A stretch of 64,000 nt of DNA, taken from NCBI GenBank assembly GCA_033026295.1, contig CM065172.1:13883165-13947164 (forward strand), given 5' to 3'. The notes beneath the pieces were generated by a model. It did no database searches, had not been told where the DNA came from, and saw only the letters and a list, made by a program, of their open reading frames with translations. Origin of the DNA: Channa striata (taxonomy: Eukaryota > Chordata > Actinopteri > Anabantiformes > Channidae). Position 1 is the first letter of the stretch; each line of letters begins with the position of its first letter. This document shows, piece after piece, positions 12,641 to 24,873 of this stretch. The translations under genes and the position numbers were made by a program.

Positions 12641-13080
12641 TTTTGTTTCCTCCCTCTCAGTAATTTGTCACAGTCATTAAAGGTTTGCTGCTTTTGCTCT
12701 GTGAGTGCATGTAGATTGCAGAAGTACACAGCATAGCAAGCTGGCCTTTTTGTTATTGTGCTATAAAGGTTATTATATCCTGGGTTTATACTTGGGTTTT
12801 AAGCCCAGTGTCACTTCTGTTTCCTCAGCCCTCCGTAGAAGAAAACCATAAACCTTTCTTTTTCTGAGCAGTCATATTAAAAAGAACACCTGTAACTGGA
12901 CACACAGAGCTCCCTACTTAAATGCCAGGGGCAATTTTGACTCATTGGAATGGGGACGCAGCTAAACAGATAGTTTGTGTACAAGTCAATCTACACTCGC
13001 ACATTCTCTCGGTTTCCCCCCCAAAAACCATGCAATTGCACGGCATTTGAATGGAGGCCATTTTGGTTAGGCCTTATGTT
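12641..13080. promoter_or_regulatory. Candidate conserved non-coding element E
   Basis: Higher-complexity block with GCTATAAAGG and ACCATAAACC cores, followed by a G-run (about 13086-13103). No coding frame of interest. Confidence 0.25.
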
Positions 13081-15355
13081 TGCACTTGGGGGGGGCGGGG
13101 GGCTGTTGGACTGCTGCTGCTATCCTGAAGACTCCTGTTAATGTTTTAGTCATTCTGGAACCACTGGGATAAGAGACGGAGTCAGGCAGACATTTGAGCA
13201 CCCTCAGGTCTTTAGAGTGATTTACTGCATATTTGGACATCTGCAAAGAGCTTTTACACCTTGAAATTCTGTCTCTCTCTTTCCCCATCTTTGTCTAGCC
13301 CTCTTAGCAGTAACTCTTGAGAATGTTTTGTCAAACTAAGTCACCTTGAAGGTATCCAAGGTACAGTCACTTCCCATTCCCTTCTTTACTCACCCCCCCA
13401 CCTTTTTAAAAAAAAAAACACCCCTCCATCTTACCTCATCTTTCTGTCACATTCGGATCTTCTTCTCCTCTTGGCAATAATATTTAATGTGTGCTGCTCC
13501 TGTATCTGTTAGCCCACCTCTTGCTTACCAGCTGGACACATCAATCCATCGGATGTGTGCTTGAGAGTGCACTTGTTACTGGATATTAGGCCAAAAAGGT
13601 AACAGACGTCTTAAGCAGCAAAACTCTTACCAGGTGAAGATAACTAGTCAGTGTGTAAACACATCCTTATAGGATATCTGTCCCCACTAACAAGACAAGT
13701 GTAGGTAGCTGATAAGTAGATTGGAGTAAGTTGCATTATCTTGACAGTTGTATTTACTGCCTTTTTGCCTATGGCAGGCCACCCTGATTTGAGTGAAGAG
13801 GAGAGCTGTCAGTGGTCATCAATAACAGAACTGTGTGGTGTGGGTGGTGCAGGCTGTGTGGCATGTGTTTTAGAAGTGATGGCCAGAGGCCCTCTGTCCC
13901 TGCAGCACTGAAAACGTGGTGTCACAAGCATCTGTGTCTGTAGAACTGGGACTGTTGCTGAAGAGGCCCTAACGTATCTGGTATGCAGTGTTTAGGAGGC
14001 ACGCAGACAGGGTAATTGCTGGGCAGAATCTGTCTGCAGCTCCACACTTTCAAGTGCTCGTTGCCTTTGAGTGTTTTACACCCCAAGTGGCTGAACAGCC
14101 CAGGGGAAACGAGGTCTGCACTGATTTATTGCACACCCTTAAGTCTTTTTGTTTGTTAGGAACAAGGACAACTTAATCATCCACCAAAGTAGTCTCAAAA
14201 TGGTGTTATTATTGATATTTTTGTTTGACTTGGTAGTTGTTGCACACTGGTATCTGAATCCCATTAAAACAAATATGTAAAATAGAGCTAGTGTGTTTAG
14301 AGTCTTTATCCCCTACTGGTGCATTTCCTAAAATATTTGGCTGCATTTCATAGCCACAGCAGTCTCCCTGCCAGCACCAGTGATTAAACAAAAGAACAAA
14401 GTGTTCTCATTGAGGCAGAAGTAAGATTTGGAGTGTTGACTTGATAAATGTGAAACTGTACCTGCAAAAAAATATGTTTATAGTTACCCTATAGTATGCT
14501 ACAGGGTTTAATATCAATATTAATATATGCATGGAAATAGTATACTTTATTATGTGTCTATACAAAATAATTTATTGTGTATGAATGCATACATAAACTA
14601 TAATATTGAAAATACTGCTGAAATTAACTAAAAGTCTAACTGTTGTCTCTCTTCTAGCCTCTCACTTTCTTGTTAAAACACACACAAAAAAGTGTTCATA
14701 ATTGGTTGCATATGGTGCTCAACAGGCATACCCATTTATTTGCATGTTGGCCAAGACATATTTACAGTCAAATGTTATGTCTGGCCATAAAAATATTTAT
14801 TGTTATTCACTTGTGGGGATGGCACAGTGATTGACACCACAGTGCAGAAAAGAGTATAGAGGCTGTTAGGTCCTACACCCTATATAAAATTTGGAGTTTG
14901 TGTTTAAAAGTTATGTTTAGCCAAATACATAACCTAGCTCCTCCTAATTTGATATGATTTTGGGGACTGCTATGTATTACAAATATAACAATAGGTGTAG
15001 GGAAATATAAAAGCAGGTAGTAAAGTAATGTGTAAATTGCCATTTCAAAATAAAAAATGATTCCTATCCTGTCAATGTGTCTGGCTGTCATGTAGTGAAA
15101 GGATAGAAGGTAGCAATTAGATCAATCCACTTTAAATATAATGCAAGGTTGTGGAATGGATTTATGACCATGGAATTAAATAAAAACATGTGTAAATGTG
15201 TTTCACTATTTTTTTTATCAGTTATGTTTTATAATCCACTGTGTTTTGTAAATACAGGATAGCTACAATCTTTGGCCAGCTCAGTCCAAACTAGAGAATT
15301 AGACTTTTGTCAGTATTTATCTCAAAGAAGTAATCTAACGAAGTATTATTCATTT
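13081..15355. other. Non-coding spacer
   Basis: Contains a G-run (13086-13103), a C/A homopolymer patch (13393-13422) and a mildly GC-richer patch near 13740-14130. No family-level match on either strand. Confidence 0.35.
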
Positions 15356-15560
15356 GTTTAAACAAACCCTGGCTTTGCACCCTAAGGTATGGCTTGAAGT
15401 ATGTTAAACCTCAGCCAGCAGCCATTACTTGCCAGCTCTATAAATGCCCAGATGTCAGTACCTAAGCAAAGGCTGACATAAGGAAAAATAATTAAGACAA
15501 GCAGAATCATTCATGCAGACACAAAACACTACCAGCTTCTAAGAGATAAATTTTTGTTAG
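15356..15560. promoter_or_regulatory. Candidate conserved non-coding element F
   Basis: Compact higher-complexity block (CAGCCAGCAGCCATTACTTG, TCTATAAATGCC, ATAATTAAGAC) in otherwise AT-rich DNA. Offered only as a conservation candidate. Confidence 0.25.
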
Positions 15561-17395
15561 TTTTATTGATATTGACTAAATAAAATGTTACACAATAGCT
15601 TTAAATGATGTATACAATTATTAGATCCATGATGCTTTACTCCTCCCACAGAGTTTAATGATTCTTTTCAAGGATACTCTTACTTTTTGTCAAAATTTAT
15701 ATGCTTATGACAGAGCTGTCTGCCTTTTTAATTAGAGGCTATGGCTAATGGCTTCCATGTTGCTCTTAACTGGTTAGTATTAGTGGAGACATACACTTAG
15801 AAGACACTTGTAAAAAATATTGACATTAGCATATTTAACTAGAAACATATGAAGTGTAATCGTGTAGCATTTGTCTTGCTCTAATGGAACATGTGATTGA
15901 ACTTCTTCACAGGTGTCCAAAAAACACATTTTTTAAAAAATAATTAGATGGTAAAATTGTATGACAGTGCCATTGCTCTTGGTGGAGCCATGATGTGGTA
16001 TAGGGAAATATTTATTCTATTTGGTCAGAGTTTGACTAGAAAAGTTATGCAGTTTGAGCTCCACCCACTTATCTAAAGAAGTCCTCAAAGCCACGCTATT
16101 CTCCACCTTTCCTTGTTGCAATGCAAGGCATTCATTGGTCTGTTCAGAAGTAATTCTTTTTTCCCTTTTTCAAGATTTTTATGATACTTTTATAATCTTT
16201 ACACAGTAACATTAAGGTCCCAGACTAGGGTGTGTGCTCAGACAGACTTAGAAAACCTACTAAAGTCTAGAGAGGGCTGCTCAGATGAAGGGAATTAAAG
16301 ACCTTGTCAAATAACTGTTAGTGGTTAACTCTCTAGAAATACAGCACAAGTACTCAAGAGCACTGCTCCAAAGAAAGTGATTCAAAATCATAGGCTTTGC
16401 AGTTTAGGATGACTTTAAGGATCTTTGCCAACTCCAGTCATAAATAAACAGAGAACTTCTAACTGAAAGTTTAAACAAGCAGTTGGAGAAATTTTTATTA
16501 CTAAATTTATAGTTCAAGTTCTTTATACAAAAACTGACAGTGAGTAACTGTAAAACAAGATTAAAATACAGTTTCTTTGTAAAAGGGCTAATAAAGAACT
16601 TTTTTTGTGAAAAATATGAAAAGCTGTGGGTCATGAAATATCTATAAATACACAAAATATAGCTGGATAACATAAGCTTTGCATATTAGCTTTTGTTATA
16701 CCTAATTTATAACTGGAGCACATACTAAAATGAAAATTGTGCTAATGCATCTGCTGCTGGCCTATCTTTCAGATACTGATTTTCATTACACATAAACATT
16801 AAACTGTATGGAAAATAAGTTAAAAGCATCTAGTAGACAATGCACAATTTAGTTGAGTTTTTGTCAAAAATCAACACTACTCATTTGAAAAAGTAAAAAA
16901 AAAAGCGTAGGCTTTAAGCTACTCTGCGTAAAACTGCTGAAATTTGATGTCTTGAAAAGTGTTATTATCTGACAATGTGGAATAAAGTGTGTTGGCCCTC
17001 TGTTCTCTCCTAAGTAACAGCGGGTCTTGCTATAAGGGTCTGCTAGCATAAATGGTGTATTGAAGTCTGACATAGCAGCATGGGGGGTTGATTCACACCA
17101 TCTTTCCAGGATACAAAGGCTCTCAAGTCGAGAGGAGAAGTTCCAAAAACAAACTTTCCTAGAAATTGTTTAGAAGAAGTGAAAGCCCAGATTTAGCACT
17201 TTCATTATTGTTTTTTTCAGTTTGACAATAATGTAATTGTGTTGTTTATGGTACTTTTTTGTGATTAACCATGTACATTTATGGCAGTGCCACAGACAAA
17301 TATAGTTATTGATAATAAGGGAAAGTGATTTTAGTCATTTGTACACATAAAAACAATTATTATTCTAATTTAATATAGTTTTATTATAATAATCA
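15561..17395. other. AT-rich non-coding DNA
   Basis: Nothing recognisable. Minus-strand open frames near 16404-17073 are AT-driven. Confidence 0.4.
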
Positions 17396-17446
17396 AATCA
17401 TAAATATATATGTATATATACATAAAAACTACATATATATATATGA
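17396..17446. repeat. (AT)n microsatellite
   Basis: Imperfect TA/TATG tandem tract at the left edge of the transposon belt. Confidence 0.8.
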
Positions 17447-17965
17447 TCTAGCTGAGGGGGCCAGATGATCTTGGTGATGATCTCAGCCATATCACCAAGA
17501 GTGGTTACCAACTAAGGAATGGTGCAACCATCAGCCTCAACATGGATGACTTCAAGCTTTACGCCAGGAGTGAACGAGACATTTATGCTTGCTGATACAT
17601 ACCACCAGGATATACAGCCAAGACATTGGGATGTCATTTGGACTGGACAAGTGTGGTCGGATGGTAGCAAGGAGAGGAGGGTTAGTCAGAACTGAAGGGA
17701 TTGACAGCAAGACAGCAGATGTTGAAGATAGCTACAAATACCTTGGGATTCCACAGGTAAATGGTAAACACAAAGTGGCCGCAAGGAAAACAGCAACGCA
17801 ATGTACCTCCAAAGAGTAAGGCAAGTCCTGAAAGGTCAGCTGAATGGGAAAGAATAAAATTTGGGTGATCTACACCGATGTCCTCCCGGTCATTAGATAC
17901 CACGCTGGTATAATAAGCTGGCCAAAGGAGGAGATGGAAGCCATTGACATCAAGACGAGTGAGAG
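17447..17965 (+). mobile_element. LINE reverse-transcriptase fragment (R2/REL-endonuclease-like clade)
   Basis: Conceptual translation across frameshifts shows the RT active-site region ISLNMDDFKLYAR (near 17530-17568). It continues with HTTRIYSQDIGMSFGLDKCG, a YKYLGIPQVNG motif and PVIRYHAGIISWPKEEMEA. These are hallmarks of fish LINE ORFs commonly annotated as R2-like. The usual Tyr of YMDD is Asn here, while both Asp are kept. Both ends and the endonuclease are missing, and stops and frameshifts show it is dead. Exact clade is uncertain. Confidence 0.65.
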
Positions 17966-17979
17966 ATGTGAGAGATGTG

Positions 17980-18440
17980 TTCAATGTTCTGCGTAATGGC
18001 CGGTATTAGTGTAGGTGCAACAGTTTAAAGATGAGTGGAGGGGATCGGATCCAGAGAGCAGATGGTCGGAAGCTGAAGGGTGGGCAGGTCTATAAGACAT
18101 AGGACAAAGACTGTCCAGACAGGATGAACGTGTATTGGCTGCATCTGTGTTGAGGGTGGTGAGATCCTGCGGCAAGGGCAGAGTTGCAGACACCAGTGAA
18201 GAGAACTGCTCTTGATTGAGAGGTCTGAGGTTGAAGCGTAATATTACCAGTGTGCTAGGAGAATGTAACGGCCTAGAGATGAAGACTGTGAGCTTAATGA
18301 AAAAGTGATCCATTAAATGCGGAGGAGTGACAGAGATGTTGTTCGCAGTGCAGTTCTGGATGAGAATGAGGTCCAGGTTGTTGCCAGCTTTGTGGGTCTG
18401 AGGAGTGGAGACCAGTCTCAGGGCAAACGTGTTCACAAGA
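17980..18440 (-). mobile_element. L2/CR1-type LINE endonuclease fragment
   Basis: A minus-strand open stretch encodes THKAGNNLDLILIQNC followed by TPPHLMDHFFIKL. This is the end of an apurinic endonuclease domain (the SDHF-type motif, here MDHF) as seen in fish L2-like LINEs. It is directly abutted by a + strand LINE fragment on the left, suggesting nested or end-to-end insertion. The rest of the element is absent. Confidence 0.65.
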
Positions 18441-18610
18441 GCAGTTTCTTCTCAGGAGACTTCTCAGGTGTTTTGCTGCTTATCTAAGCAGCATCTTCAG
18501 ACTTCTTTGCTACTTCTTCAGATTAAAGAAACTGCTTGGATAAGTAGCGAAACATTTCCAACCAAGAAGAAAGAGATCCAGTTGACATGATTCAATCTTT
18601 GGAAATGCAA
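18441..18610. repeat. Retroelement tail-like repeat
   Basis: Includes internal complementarity (AAGCAGCATCTTCAGACTTC against the GAAACTGCTTGGATAAG side) and the phrase GTAGCGAAACATTTCC, common near ends of fish retroelements. Family not determined. Confidence 0.35.
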
Positions 18611-18999
18611 TGTTTTATTATATATTTTGTTGTTGTACTGGTCAAATACATCACATCCTCATCTGATCAATGATTGCAGAAACTCCAGAGGCTTCACATA
18701 ATTTCTCATTGTAATTTTGTGGTGTCTACTTCTGTGAAATTGAGTTCAGTACTGCCAAAGACATACTGCATAAATCTGGAAAAAGGTCAATTTACCATTG
18801 AAATCTACGTTTACCTTCACAGACTCAGAGTGTTATCAATTGTAGAAAACGTGTGTTTAATTTTGTTTTTCTCTACTGTCCCTTATGGACACAAATCTTC
18901 CCCTCAAGTTTAAAAGCAATGCGTGTGCGAACATTTCCAAGTTGACGTTTATGTTTATTAACAAAGTTATATTTTGGCCTTAAATAGTTATTCAAATTA

Positions 19000-19540
19000 T
19001 TGTTATTTTAATATTTGCTGTTCTGAGAGTTTTACTAGTTGAACATGTGTCTTGGTAAACTATTTTTATTGGCTTTTTACTTGCTTGTTTGCGCGAATGC
19101 ACATAAAGAAACAACGTGCAGCAACATTCACTAGAGAAGTCTGGCCTGCTCCATTTCTGCTCTGTGCGTCAGGAGCACCTGAGCGCCATTACAACAACAC
19201 AACTATATTTTCAGATACGCTTATGTCACCCATTGCTCAATTCAAGTACCAATAAAATGCATTTTTTTAAGTAACTAAAGATGATGCACCCAAACAGTTT
19301 TACAAAAAAATGCTCTAATTTGCAGTTACCTCTATCAGTGAAATATTGGCAGTACAGGCTGCAGATCTAACTGCAGGTATTTTTGTTAAATGGGCAGCGT
19401 GAACAGACATTGGGTGGTGTGAACAGGCTTTGCCCAATGCTGATTAATTAAAAATGTCAAAGATTGGCCCAGTTAGCTGGCCAGCCACCAATCCAGAGGT
19501 AATTAGTCCACTGGTTGTTCAGAGTTTTTTACAGAGTGAT
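19000..19540. repeat. Unknown dispersed repeat, copy 1
   Basis: Shares ordered blocks with 24050-24660: a GTTGAACATGTGTC-like block, CACCCAAACAGTTTTACAAA, and TTAAAAATGTCAAAGATTGG. The copies are diverged, in the same orientation, about 5.1 kb apart. No coding capacity recognised; possibly a non-autonomous DNA transposon. Confidence 0.55.
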
Positions 19541-20039
19541 ACTAATTTACTAATACTGACAATCTTTGGCACAGGCAACACTGCTCTATTAAAGTCTGTT
19601 TCACTAAAAACATGCAGAGAGCAGACACACCAACAACTCGTTTGATTTGTCCTGACCTCACTATAAACTTGGGGATTAACCTTACCAACAGGGGATCTGA
19701 GATGTTTGACATTTTAAGCAGCAAATAAGTAGTTTGTAGGCCGAGTAAAGGAAGGGGAAATAGTCCTTTATTTGTTTGATCATGGATGGTCTTTTCTTGA
19801 ACAGATTAAACTAATGTATTGCAATATACTTGGGCAGCTGTAAATGTACATGGGCACACAAGTATATTGTATGTGTGGGAAAGCCAACATCAATCAAAAG
19901 GCACAATGCAGTATGATCAATGAGGTAAAAAATAAATAATAAAAAAGAGCCATAGAGTAATAGTTAAAAACTTGAAGGAATAATTGCAGTTGGTTAACAT
20001 CTCTGTTCATTAGTCAACCATATGCAAAATACTGAACAG

Positions 20040-20340
20040 GCAATGTATACATGACAGGATACAATGGAGCAAGCCATTGCTCTCCAAAAACAACATGGCA
20101 CCATGACATTTGCCAGAGACCACCTTGAGACTCACAACACTACTTGGAAAATGTCTTGTAGAAATGTGAAACCAAGCTAAAATTGTCTGGAAAGAACATG
20201 CATTACTACGTTTGCCATAAAAAAGGGAAACCAAGTACCAAGATGAAAACATCATTCCAACAGAAAACTATGGTGGAAGGAACAAAGTGTGGAGATGGCT
20301 TCTGCTTCCCCTGGGCCTAAGATTGTTTAGGTTCGTATTT
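20040..20340 (+). pseudogene. Tc1-like transposase remnant
   Basis: In one frame the segment near 20150-20235 reads ETKLKLSGKNMHYYVCHKKG, which aligns with the Tc1 block ETKIELFG..YVWRKKG. The following DNA in another frame gives KYQDENIIPTENYGG, the counterpart of the NTIPTVKHGGG block. Frameshifts and stops separate these. No terminal repeats are evident. Confidence 0.6.
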
Positions 20341-20689
20341 TGCCTTGTATTTGCAAGAGGTGCACATTTTAGACAATGTCACATTTAAAGTCCATTGAGT
20401 GATTAAACTGCACACTCATTTGCTGAAATATAGGTGGAGATAGGGAAATTTAGCATGGGAAATGTGGATGATTCACCTTTTTAGCACCTTTGAAAGTTTC
20501 TGTCATAGACTTTGAGAATGAGAATAAGAATCAGTGAATAAGAATTTAACTTTAGAAGTAAAGTGTGATGTCACTTCTGAATTACTACTTAAGGCCCAGT
20601 AAGTGGATGAAAGACATGCTTGTGTAAAAGGAACAGTTTAGTGACTGTCAGTAACTTCTAGGTGAGTTGAAACCGTTATTATCACCCAC

Positions 20690-20975
20690 ATTATAAGAGG
20701 GCTAAAGATAAACCACTACAGGTATTTTCAAACTGGCAATTAATATAAAATGAGGCAAAGAGTATAGCTTTTTTAGATAGCTTTTAAGACAATATAAGAA
20801 TCCACAAGTATTATAATCTCCACTGCTGCCACTTCTACTTATTATTATTTTTATTATTATTTTATGATTATTAATTATTTTATGACAACAATAACAACAA
20901 CAACAATTATAAAATATAATCAAATGAATAATAATAATAGTGCTAACAATAAAGTTTCATGTTCATTATCACATA
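20690..20975. repeat. (ATT)n/(ACA)n simple-sequence region
   Basis: Trinucleotide-rich tract at about 20836-20940, adjacent to the RTE element's left end. Confidence 0.7.
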
Positions 20976-20977
20976 AT

Positions 20978-21832
20978 CTAGCCACAGGGGTTGCAAGCCA
21001 GTGACCTCTTTGCTGGTCCCAGCCCGGATAAATAGAGACGGTTGTGCCAGGAAGGGCATCCGGCGTAAAACTTGCCAAAAACAAATATTTGAATCGTTCA
21101 TAGAAATTTAATACCGGATCGGTCGAAGCCTGGTTAATAACAACTGCCACCGGTGCTGTTAACCTACAGGGTGCCAGTGGAAATTGGACCACTGTTGGTC
21201 GAACAAGGAGAGGAGGCAGAAGAGTTCGTGGACAGAGAGAAAAGGGGAAAGGCAGGAGCATAGATCTGAGAATAGGGACTCTTAACTTTGGCACAATGAC
21301 AAGGAAAGGTAGAGAGCTGGCAGACATGATGGACAGAAGGAAGATAGATGTACTCTGTGTGCAGGAGACGAGGGGGAAGGACAGCAAAGCATGTAGTATT
21401 GGAGGAGGATACAAACTGTTCTACCATGGTGTGGATAGGAAGAAGGGGAGAAAGGAACAATGTTCTAGAGGTGAAAAGTGTATCCTGAAGCTAAGGGGTG
21501 ATGGGAATTTGGGTATGAACAAGTTGGCTTGAGTTAGAGGTGAGCTTCCTTTCAAAGGAAAGTGTCAAGACATTGGTGGGCTTTGCTCTATGGGCTAGAG
21601 ACAGTAGCAGTGTGAAAGAGACAAGGGCTGATGGTGAAGATGAGGTTGGACAGAATAAGGAATGAGCACATCAGAGGGACAGCGTCCTCTGTTACCACTT
21701 CAGATGTGGTAACAGAGGATATGAGGTTGGCTGGTGTCAGAGTGGAAGATGGGCAGGATAGAGTGAGGTGGAAAAGGATGATTTGCTGTGGCGACCCCTG
21801 ATGGGAAAAGCCGAAAGAGAAGTAGTAGTTCA
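20978..21832 (+). mobile_element. RTE-clade LINE, internally deleted
   Basis: The 5' region matches the conserved leader of fish RTE elements (GGATAAATAGAGACGG, GGAAGGGCATCCGGCG). It leads into the apurinic endonuclease start GRELADMMDRRKIDVLCVQE (21311-21370), with the QETR motif and GGYKLFYHGVD. The coding frame then breaks (from about 21470) and jumps to the diagnostic 3' end TGTGGCGACCCCTGATGGGA (21787-21806), with an AAGTAGTAG tail. At about 0.85 kb against roughly 3 kb for a full element, most of the reverse transcriptase is missing. Confidence 0.85.
21685..21719. repeat. 14-bp inverted repeat within the RTE remnant
   Basis: TCCTCTGTTACCAC (21685-21698) and its exact reverse complement (21706-21719), with a 7-base loop. 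Confidence 0.8.
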
Positions 21833-22010
21833 TTATCACTGAGCACATACATGTTACAATGATATTTGCCCTCTGCATTTAACCCATCCCATAACCATCT
21901 GGTGGGGACAGTGGGCAGCCACAGGTGCCCGTGAAGCTAACTCTGAGTGTCTCACTCAAGAACACAACTGGCTGGTAGGTTGGGGATTGGGTACCCTGAG
22001 ATTTGATTCC
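21833..22010. repeat. SINE-like dispersed repeat
   Basis: Contains the fish repeat phrases GGACAGTGGGCAGCCACAGG and CTCACTCAAGAACACAACTG, immediately next to the RTE tail. Family not named. Confidence 0.5.
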
Positions 22011-22980
22011 AAAAAGTTCTGCACCCTATTCATGTATACCATCCAGCTTTTCCATGCAGTTAACATTATTTAATTGGCACAAAATTTGGTACATCTACCA
22101 TATATCCAAGTTGAGGACTCTTCACCCAGTGACTGCCCACCATAATTATTGTGTTTATAAAACATTTGTTGTTAAGAGCAGTAAGACTAATTTAGAACAC
22201 ATTGGCACAAGAAATGTTAATATTATTTGGAAATGATACAGGCTCCTAATTAGGCTAATATTAGCTATTAGATAACGTTAAAAATAAGATTATATTCAAA
22301 GTATTAGAAGCTAAAGGACAAACAATGCATTACTCTAGAAACAAAACATTTAAAAAATCACTTTCCATACTGCAAGAAAAAGCAAAAGCATACTGGATGT
22401 AACTTTAATGCAATTTTATCTTAATAATTTTGTCTGGTTTAAAATATAGGTACAGAGGTTCTTTGCCTTTATGGTAAAATAATGATAAATAATAATAACT
22501 AAAAGAATAGACCTGGTGTATTGTGTCAAATGCCTGGCAGTTTTTTCAGACTTTGGATACATTGCCTGATAAATGCCTTCACAAGCAACAGTCAATGGCT
22601 CAATCTCTGATTACCCATTACAGGCCTCTGACACTTTTATAGCCCCCTTAATACCATTACTAAGTATTACTTCAACAGGGCTCTCACCTTTCCTGTAGAA
22701 AGATATACAAAAACCTGTTAGCTATAAACACGTGAGGCAACACAACTGTGGAAAATCCCATCTGCTAAATACATTCTTGATTGATTAAAAAAAAGTCTAT
22801 GCTTGAAATACCTTGAATGTGTATTTGTTAGTTTGCCATTATGAGAAACAAGTCCCATGATTAATAAATTATCATGAGTATCTCATTAATTAGTTGTATA
22901 TAAACTAAAAGATAAAAAAATACTAAATTCAGCACTTGTTGCACACTTGCTTCTTACTTTTCCTAGAAGAGTGTAAAAAA
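22011..22980. other. AT-rich non-coding DNA
   Basis: Nothing recognisable on either strand. Confidence 0.4.
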
Positions 22981-23047
22981 ATAATAATTTACACTGCTTA
23001 AAAAAGTCTCCACCCTTTCATGGAAGCTTTCACTTCAAGTTTTTTCT

Positions 23048-23768
23048 TTAAGCAAATCTGCAAAAGGTTATAGAAAAGCAGAAATCAGGGTATTGATACA
23101 AGAACATTCCCACTCCTGACAATTTGGTATAATAGCGAGTGTGATTCTCTTTCAAATGGTCATACTTGTGTTTTTTGGTCTGTTTAGCCTCTTTCACACA
23201 TAAACTGGAATCACAAATTTTCCTGCATTTGTCTGGAGGGGATGATTGTGAGAACGCAAATGTCCAAGTGAGCCTGTGTGTGCAACACTCTGCTCTATCC
23301 CAAATTGTTGGAGTATATAAAGGAAGTGAATGAATGTATTGACAATTTTTTTCACTTGACCGCTGTGGCCCTGCAGTGAAACCAAGTGAAGTTTCTTCCA
23401 TGAGAACGCTTCTGACTCTGACAATCTCCCACATTTGTGAAACCCAACTCTGGGCCCGATCTCTTTGAACATTATATGAAGTTTATAGTGAAACAGATTT
23501 ATGAATGGGTAATTATTAGGAGTGAGGGGGCGAAGCATAGAAAATTCTCACAGAATGAGGGAGGAAGCTGTTGAGGACTTTGGTGGACCTGGCACAATTC
23601 TTCAGTAAATCTCTGGCAGTAGTCAGAGGGGTCACCAACCATTTCGGTGGCTTTGTGGGGACCCTGTCTGAAATGTATCCTGAAGTGTTGGGAGGCACGT
23701 GCAAAGTGGTCAACCAATATAGATTTTTCCATGGCCAGTGCAGATTTTTTTATGATCAGGGAGGTCAA
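23048..23768 (-). other. Cluster of overlapping minus-strand open frames, unidentified
   Basis: Three overlapping minus-strand open stretches (128, 114 and 89 codons, in different frames) occupy this block, which also has a higher GC content than its flanks. I recognise no domain, signal peptide or catalytic motif in any of them. A TATATAAAG-like box is at about 23314-23323. It could be a decayed retroelement or a retrocopy of an untranslated sequence. No function is proposed. Confidence 0.25.
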
Positions 23769-24049
23769 TGTTAAATATGTTTTTTAAGTTTGTAGTACAT
23801 AAGCAATAAAACAGTTTCTCTTTAAATAAATATCAAATATGCATTAAAAATTACCCTAAGATTAATCCCTGGGTTATGTTAACTTAGAAATAAAGAAGGA
23901 ATGGTATAGAATTCTGTCATCCTCAAACAGACTGCACCAGAACCTGCTTAGCTTTAAGATGTATAGTATATTGGGCACTTTCGTGTGTTCACAGTAATTA
24001 ACCTAATTAATAATGTAAGGAAATAATTGCTGTAATTAGACCAATGTGG

Positions 24050-24660
24050 ATGACATATTGTCGGCAGAGCTGGTATTAGTATTAGTTGTTCAACATGTGT
24101 GCTGATGAACTATTTACTCACTTTTATACTGATATTTAACTTTGGTTCTTTTGCTTCTCTGCCTTGTTTGGGTGGTACATGTAAAAAATGTCTGTTCCTC
24201 CCTACATGTCCCTCCCTGACTATCCTACATTAAAATATCTCTCTACTTCTAGCTGAAAGATACCTCCACATGACAAGCTTAAATGTGTGAAATTGCCCTT
24301 TAAGCTCTGTCCTTGGTCACAGAGACCAGACAGAGAGGAGAGACTGCAGCATGAACTATATTTTCAGGTCTACTAATCTTACTCACCGCTCTCCTCAAAT
24401 GCCCATAAATTGCACCCAATTAAGTACCTGACACTAATGCGCCCAAACAGTTTTTACAAAAATTATCAAATTTTCAGTTGCATTTAAACTTCATGTGTTG
24501 GCAGGCTTTTTTTGTTCTTAATTATTCGGTCACTTAGCTCAGACTTTGGACAATGTGGTTTGATTAAAAATGTTAAAAAATCATCCCAATTGATTGTCCT
24601 ACCAGCAATAAATCTGTCAACCACTAGCCTCCAAACTTTGTCTGAACTTTAGACACAGCT
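24050..24660. repeat. Unknown dispersed repeat, copy 2
   Basis: Partner of 19000-19540, same orientation. Shared blocks include GTTCAACATGTGTGCTGATG, CGCCCAAACAGTTTTTACAA and GATTAAAAATGTTAAAAAAT. Confidence 0.55.
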
Positions 24661-24816
24661 GATTCACAGCACAAATCTGTAAATGAATTACAAAATATCA
24701 TGAATTGAAAGATCTGTAAAGCATTTTCAGTTATCTTTAGATTGACTTTGATTTAAAAACAAGATGGCATTGTTCTATAACAATCTCTTTGTTATTCAGT
24801 TTAGTTTACTTTGTTT

Positions 24817-24873
24817 GTATCAGATGTTGTATCAGATGTTAATCAATGCACATTGATAAACATCTGATACAAC
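24817..24873. repeat. Tandem 12-mer plus long palindrome
   Basis: GTATCAGATGTT occurs twice in tandem (24817-24840). It is followed by an almost perfect inverted copy: 24826-24840 pairs with 24859-24873 over 15 bases, and the inner 7 bases (24842-24848 with 24851-24857) also pair, leaving one A-A mismatch and a 2-base centre. Confidence 0.85.
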
